Assembly (NCBI RefSeq): GCF_001440545.1
Contig: NZ_LKHP01000006.1
Span: 1 to 64,000 of the forward strand
Direction of reading: 5' to 3'
Source of the DNA: Caloramator mitchellensis
GTDB lineage: Bacteria; Bacillota; Clostridia; Clostridiales; Caloramatoraceae
DNA: 64,000 bases
A model generated the notes under the pieces. It was not told where the DNA came from. It did not search any database and saw only the letters and a program-made list of their open reading frames with translations. Position 1 is the stretch's first letter; each line of letters begins with the position of its first letter. The position numbers were made by a program, and so were the translations under genes. Shown here in pieces: positions 62,081-64,000 of this stretch.

Positions 62081-63220
62081 TCACCCTACATTCACAATAA
62101 CCTTACCAGCTGATGCCAGAATTGTTATCATAATAAAGAACATTACAGCCACGGAAAGAACTGATGCAAATATTATTAACATTGTTTTTCCTGAAACGCT
62201 TAATGGTTTAACTATTTTATCATCGACTATTGGTTCTAATATAACGCATGCGAATCTATATATTAAGCTTAATACTATTATTTTAATTAAAGGAAATATA
62301 CAAATGCCTATTATTATAAACAGTCCAAATATGCTTACTGCATCCTTAAGTATAAGAGAATAGCTTGCGACAGTAGTTACTGCATCCGATAGTGCTCCTC
62401 CAACAATTGGAATAAATTTGTCAACAGCAAATTTAGTGCTCTTTATAGCTACTTCATCGAATGTATTTGCTGTAATACCTCTTACAGTAATAATTCCAAT
62501 AAATATTGTCATAATAAAGCCTAATAGCCATTGATTAATTGTATTTATAAATTCTCCAAGTTTAGAAATCTTTATATCATCGCTTAAATTATCAATCAGA
62601 AATACGACTACAGCTATTATAGTTATTGGAAGTATTATATTTTTAATAACATCACTTGAAAATTTAATAAAAAACATCAATATTGGGTCTAAAGTTGTGG
62701 CAGTTGCAATGCTTCCAGTCCCAATCAGCATTGTTATTAATGCTGGAATTAAGGCGTTCATAAAATTGACCATGTCATCGATTGCCCTATTGGCTACTGC
62801 TATTGCATATGTAAAAGTTCTTATAATTATAATTGTAACTATCAAAAATATTGCATAGCTGCTAAGTTTTGCAATGTTGTTGTCTTCAAAAGCGTTTTGC
62901 AATGTATGTATAATTGCCGAAATTATTCCAATTGCAAGTATTTCTAACAGCAGTTTATAATTTAAAATTATTTCTTTAATAGAGAATTTAGCTATATTGA
63001 TTATCATTTCTTTGAATGTTATTTTTAACGACCCATTACTCTTATAATTTTCAATTAAAGATTTAAGGCTTATATCTGGAAAATATTCATAATTTTGCTT
63101 TAAGTTTTCAGAAATTCTTTCAATTGAGCTAAAATCAAATGTTGGGTCTTTATTCATCGAATAAACAACAGTATTTATGCTTATTAGAATCAATAATATA
63201 AAACTTACCTTGTATTTCAT
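62081..63220 (-). CDS. spoIIIAE: Stage III sporulation protein AE
   Basis: Polytopic membrane core of the SpoIIIA channel. The 379-residue protein has a signal-like N-terminus and about seven membrane helices. Conserved parts include MNALIPALITMLIGTGSIAT, DPILMFFIKFSSDVIKNIIL, KFIPIVGGALSDAVTTVASY and the end FIMITILASAGKVIVNVG. The ATG at 63220 is preferred over the GTG at 63229, which overlaps the ribosome site. Confidence 0.96.
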   Translation of the reverse strand: MKYKVSFILLILISINTVVYSMNKDPTFDFSSIERISENLKQNYEYFPDISLKSLIENYKSNGSLKITFKEMIINIAKFSIKEIILNYKLLLEILAIGIISAIIHTLQNAFEDNNIAKLSSYAIFLIVTIIIIRTFTYAIAVANRAIDDMVNFMNALIPALITMLIGTGSIATATTLDPILMFFIKFSSDVIKNIILPITIIAVVVFLIDNLSDDIKISKLGEFINTINQWLLGFIMTIFIGIITVRGITANTFDEVAIKSTKFAVDKFIPIVGGALSDAVTTVASYSLILKDAVSIFGLFIIIGICIFPLIKIIVLSLIYRFACVILEPIVDDKIVKPLSVSGKTMLIIFASVLSVAVMFFIMITILASAGKVIVNVG

Positions 63221-63234
63221 TTTACTCACTCACC

Positions 63235-63621
63235 CTATGGTAAAATTTTTATAATTAAATCCATAACAGCCATTAGAATTGGAATAGAGAGTATTATAAT
63301 TAATATCTTGCCTGCAAATTCAATCTTGTTGGCAAGGGAACCTTGTCCTGAATCCTTACATATTTCAACTCCAAATGAAGCTAAATATGCTATCCCGATA
63401 ATTTTAAATATTATATTCAAATACGTGTAATCGATATTAGCTTTTATTGCTATTTGCTGCAATGCTTGGATAACAAGAGTTAATCTTGAAATCATAAAAA
63501 AGAATATAACAAGACCAGTAACCATGCTTATCTGTATTGCAAGTTCGGGCTTTTCTTCCTTAATAACCAGTATTATTATGGTTGCAATAAAAGCTATAAT
63601 AATTACTTTAGTAATATCCAT
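63235..63621 (-). CDS. spoIIIAD: Stage III sporulation protein AD
   Basis: The 128-residue protein has about four membrane helices and the family motif YLASFGVEICKDSGQGSLAN followed by KIEFAGKILIIILSIPILM. It is a membrane component of the SpoIIIA complex. GAGGGTGATTAA precedes the start. It follows spoIIIAC by 11 bases. Confidence 0.96.
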   Translation of the reverse strand: MDITKVIIIAFIATIIILVIKEEKPELAIQISMVTGLVIFFFMISRLTLVIQALQQIAIKANIDYTYLNIIFKIIGIAYLASFGVEICKDSGQGSLANKIEFAGKILIIILSIPILMAVMDLIIKILP

Positions 63622-63632
63622 TTAATCACCCT

Positions 63633-63830
63633 CTAATATTGAAACATCGACTTAACTGTGTCAAACAATTTGGCTAACATGTTTAAAGTTAAGAACAAAA
63701 CAATAACTATACCAGCTAAGGTTGTTAGTGTAGCCATATCACTTTTGCCCTGACTATCAAAAATTTTATCAAGTATTATTATTAAAATGCCAATTAAACC
63801 AATTTTAAAAATAATATCAACATCAACCAT
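63633..63830 (-). CDS. spoIIIAC: Stage III sporulation protein AC
   Basis: The 65-residue protein has two membrane helices (IIFKIGLIGILIIILDKIFD and ATLTTLAGIVIVLFLTLNML) in the normal arrangement of this small SpoIIIA subunit. GGAGGTGCACT precedes the start. It follows spoIIIAB. Confidence 0.96.
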   Translation of the reverse strand: MVDVDIIFKIGLIGILIIILDKIFDSQGKSDMATLTTLAGIVIVLFLTLNMLAKLFDTVKSMFQY

Positions 63831-63840
63831 AGTGCACCTC

Positions 63841-64000
63841 CTAAAATAACATTACAACTATTACAACGCCAAAGGAAAAACCAAGATACTTTATGAGTTT
63901 GTCGTTTGACTTTCTTTTTGCATCAACTTTCTTTTCTATATCCTCAAGCTTTTTTATTGCAATATTAAAATTTTTCTTTTGACCTTCAAAATCACTTGAA
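63841..64000 (-). CDS. spoIIIAB: Stage III sporulation protein AB, C-terminal part (runs off the window)
   Basis: The last 52 codons of an open frame that continues beyond the window. The visible C-terminus has a charged helix (KKLEDIEKKVDAKRKSNDKL) followed by a membrane helix (YLGFSFGVVIVVMLF), as expected for SpoIIIAB. The stop lies 10 bases before the spoIIIAC start. Position in the operon supports the name. Confidence 0.88.
   Translation of the reverse strand, partial: SSDFEGQKKNFNIAIKKLEDIEKKVDAKRKSNDKLIKYLGFSFGVVIVVMLF

Noticed and set aside
1-64000. CRISPR arrays, tRNA or rRNA genes
   Set aside because: No regularly spaced repeats, cloverleaf sequences or rRNA segments were found on reading both strands; a tRNA scan would be needed to exclude tRNAs fully.

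Overview
The window reads as a low-GC, endospore-forming, anaerobic Firmicute of class Clostridia. It carries gpr, spoIIP, spoIIM, spo0A, spoIVB, spoIIIAB-AH, ytfI/ytfJ and an HrcA/CIRCE heat-shock operon, and translation starts follow strong GGAGG-type ribosome binding sites. The OLE RNA/OapA pair and the overall gene order fit a thermophilic or otherwise extremophilic clostridium, perhaps Caloramator-like. That placement is an inference, since no rRNA or other taxonomic marker is present. Almost all genes lie on the minus strand.

Region 1 (1 to about 7.3 kb) is a decayed accessory patch. It holds an IS66-family remnant with internal deletions and a frameshift, a secreted-protein gene bracketed by a 15-bp inverted repeat, an intact large serine recombinase next to an N-terminally truncated one, and an orphan RHS C-terminal tip (frameshifted) followed by a probable immunity gene.

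Region 2 (7.3 to 23.2 kb) is core housekeeping: a Nim-like flavoprotein, hrcA-grpE-dnaK-dnaJ with a perfect CIRCE, an intracellular GH13 amylase, lepA-hemW, gpr and spoIIP, rpsT (divergent), and comEC-holA.

Region 3 (23.2 to 31.3 kb) holds an ECF transporter S component, a 212-bp nested palindromic element, and a P-type cation ATPase preceded by a yybP-ykoY (Mn2+) riboswitch with its own terminator. It also has a TVP38-family membrane protein, a zinc-ribbon protein, DegV, and a two-gene flavoprotein/iron-sulfur oxidoreductase pair of unknown substrate.

Region 4 (31.3 to 44.6 kb) contains two D-Ala-D-Ala carboxypeptidases, ytfI-ytfJ, scpA-scpB, an M50 protease and a CCA/poly(A) polymerase family gene. 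Next come a nucleoside catabolism operon (deoB, two purine nucleoside phosphorylases, pyrimidine nucleoside phosphorylase), xerD, spoIIM and a Nudix hydrolase.

Region 5 (44.6 kb to the end) is the long conserved clostridial block spoIIIA / asp23-amaP-DUF2273 / nusB / TsaD paralogue / folD / xseA-xseB / ispA / PAP2-like / OLE RNA / oapA / dxs / tlyA / nadK / argR / recN / spoIVB / spo0A. The most notable item is the roughly 570-nt OLE (Ornate, Large, Extremophilic) RNA at 53475-54043, closed by an 8-bp terminal helix and lying directly upstream of its membrane partner gene oapA inside the isoprenoid operon. spo0A has a sigma-H-type promoter with an overlapping 0A box.

No rRNA, tRNA or CRISPR array was found. 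Most of the chromosome here is ordinary. The unusual material is the OLE/OapA locus, the Mn riboswitch, the nested palindrome at 24 kb, the oxidoreductase pair at 29-31 kb and the accessory patch in the first 7 kb.
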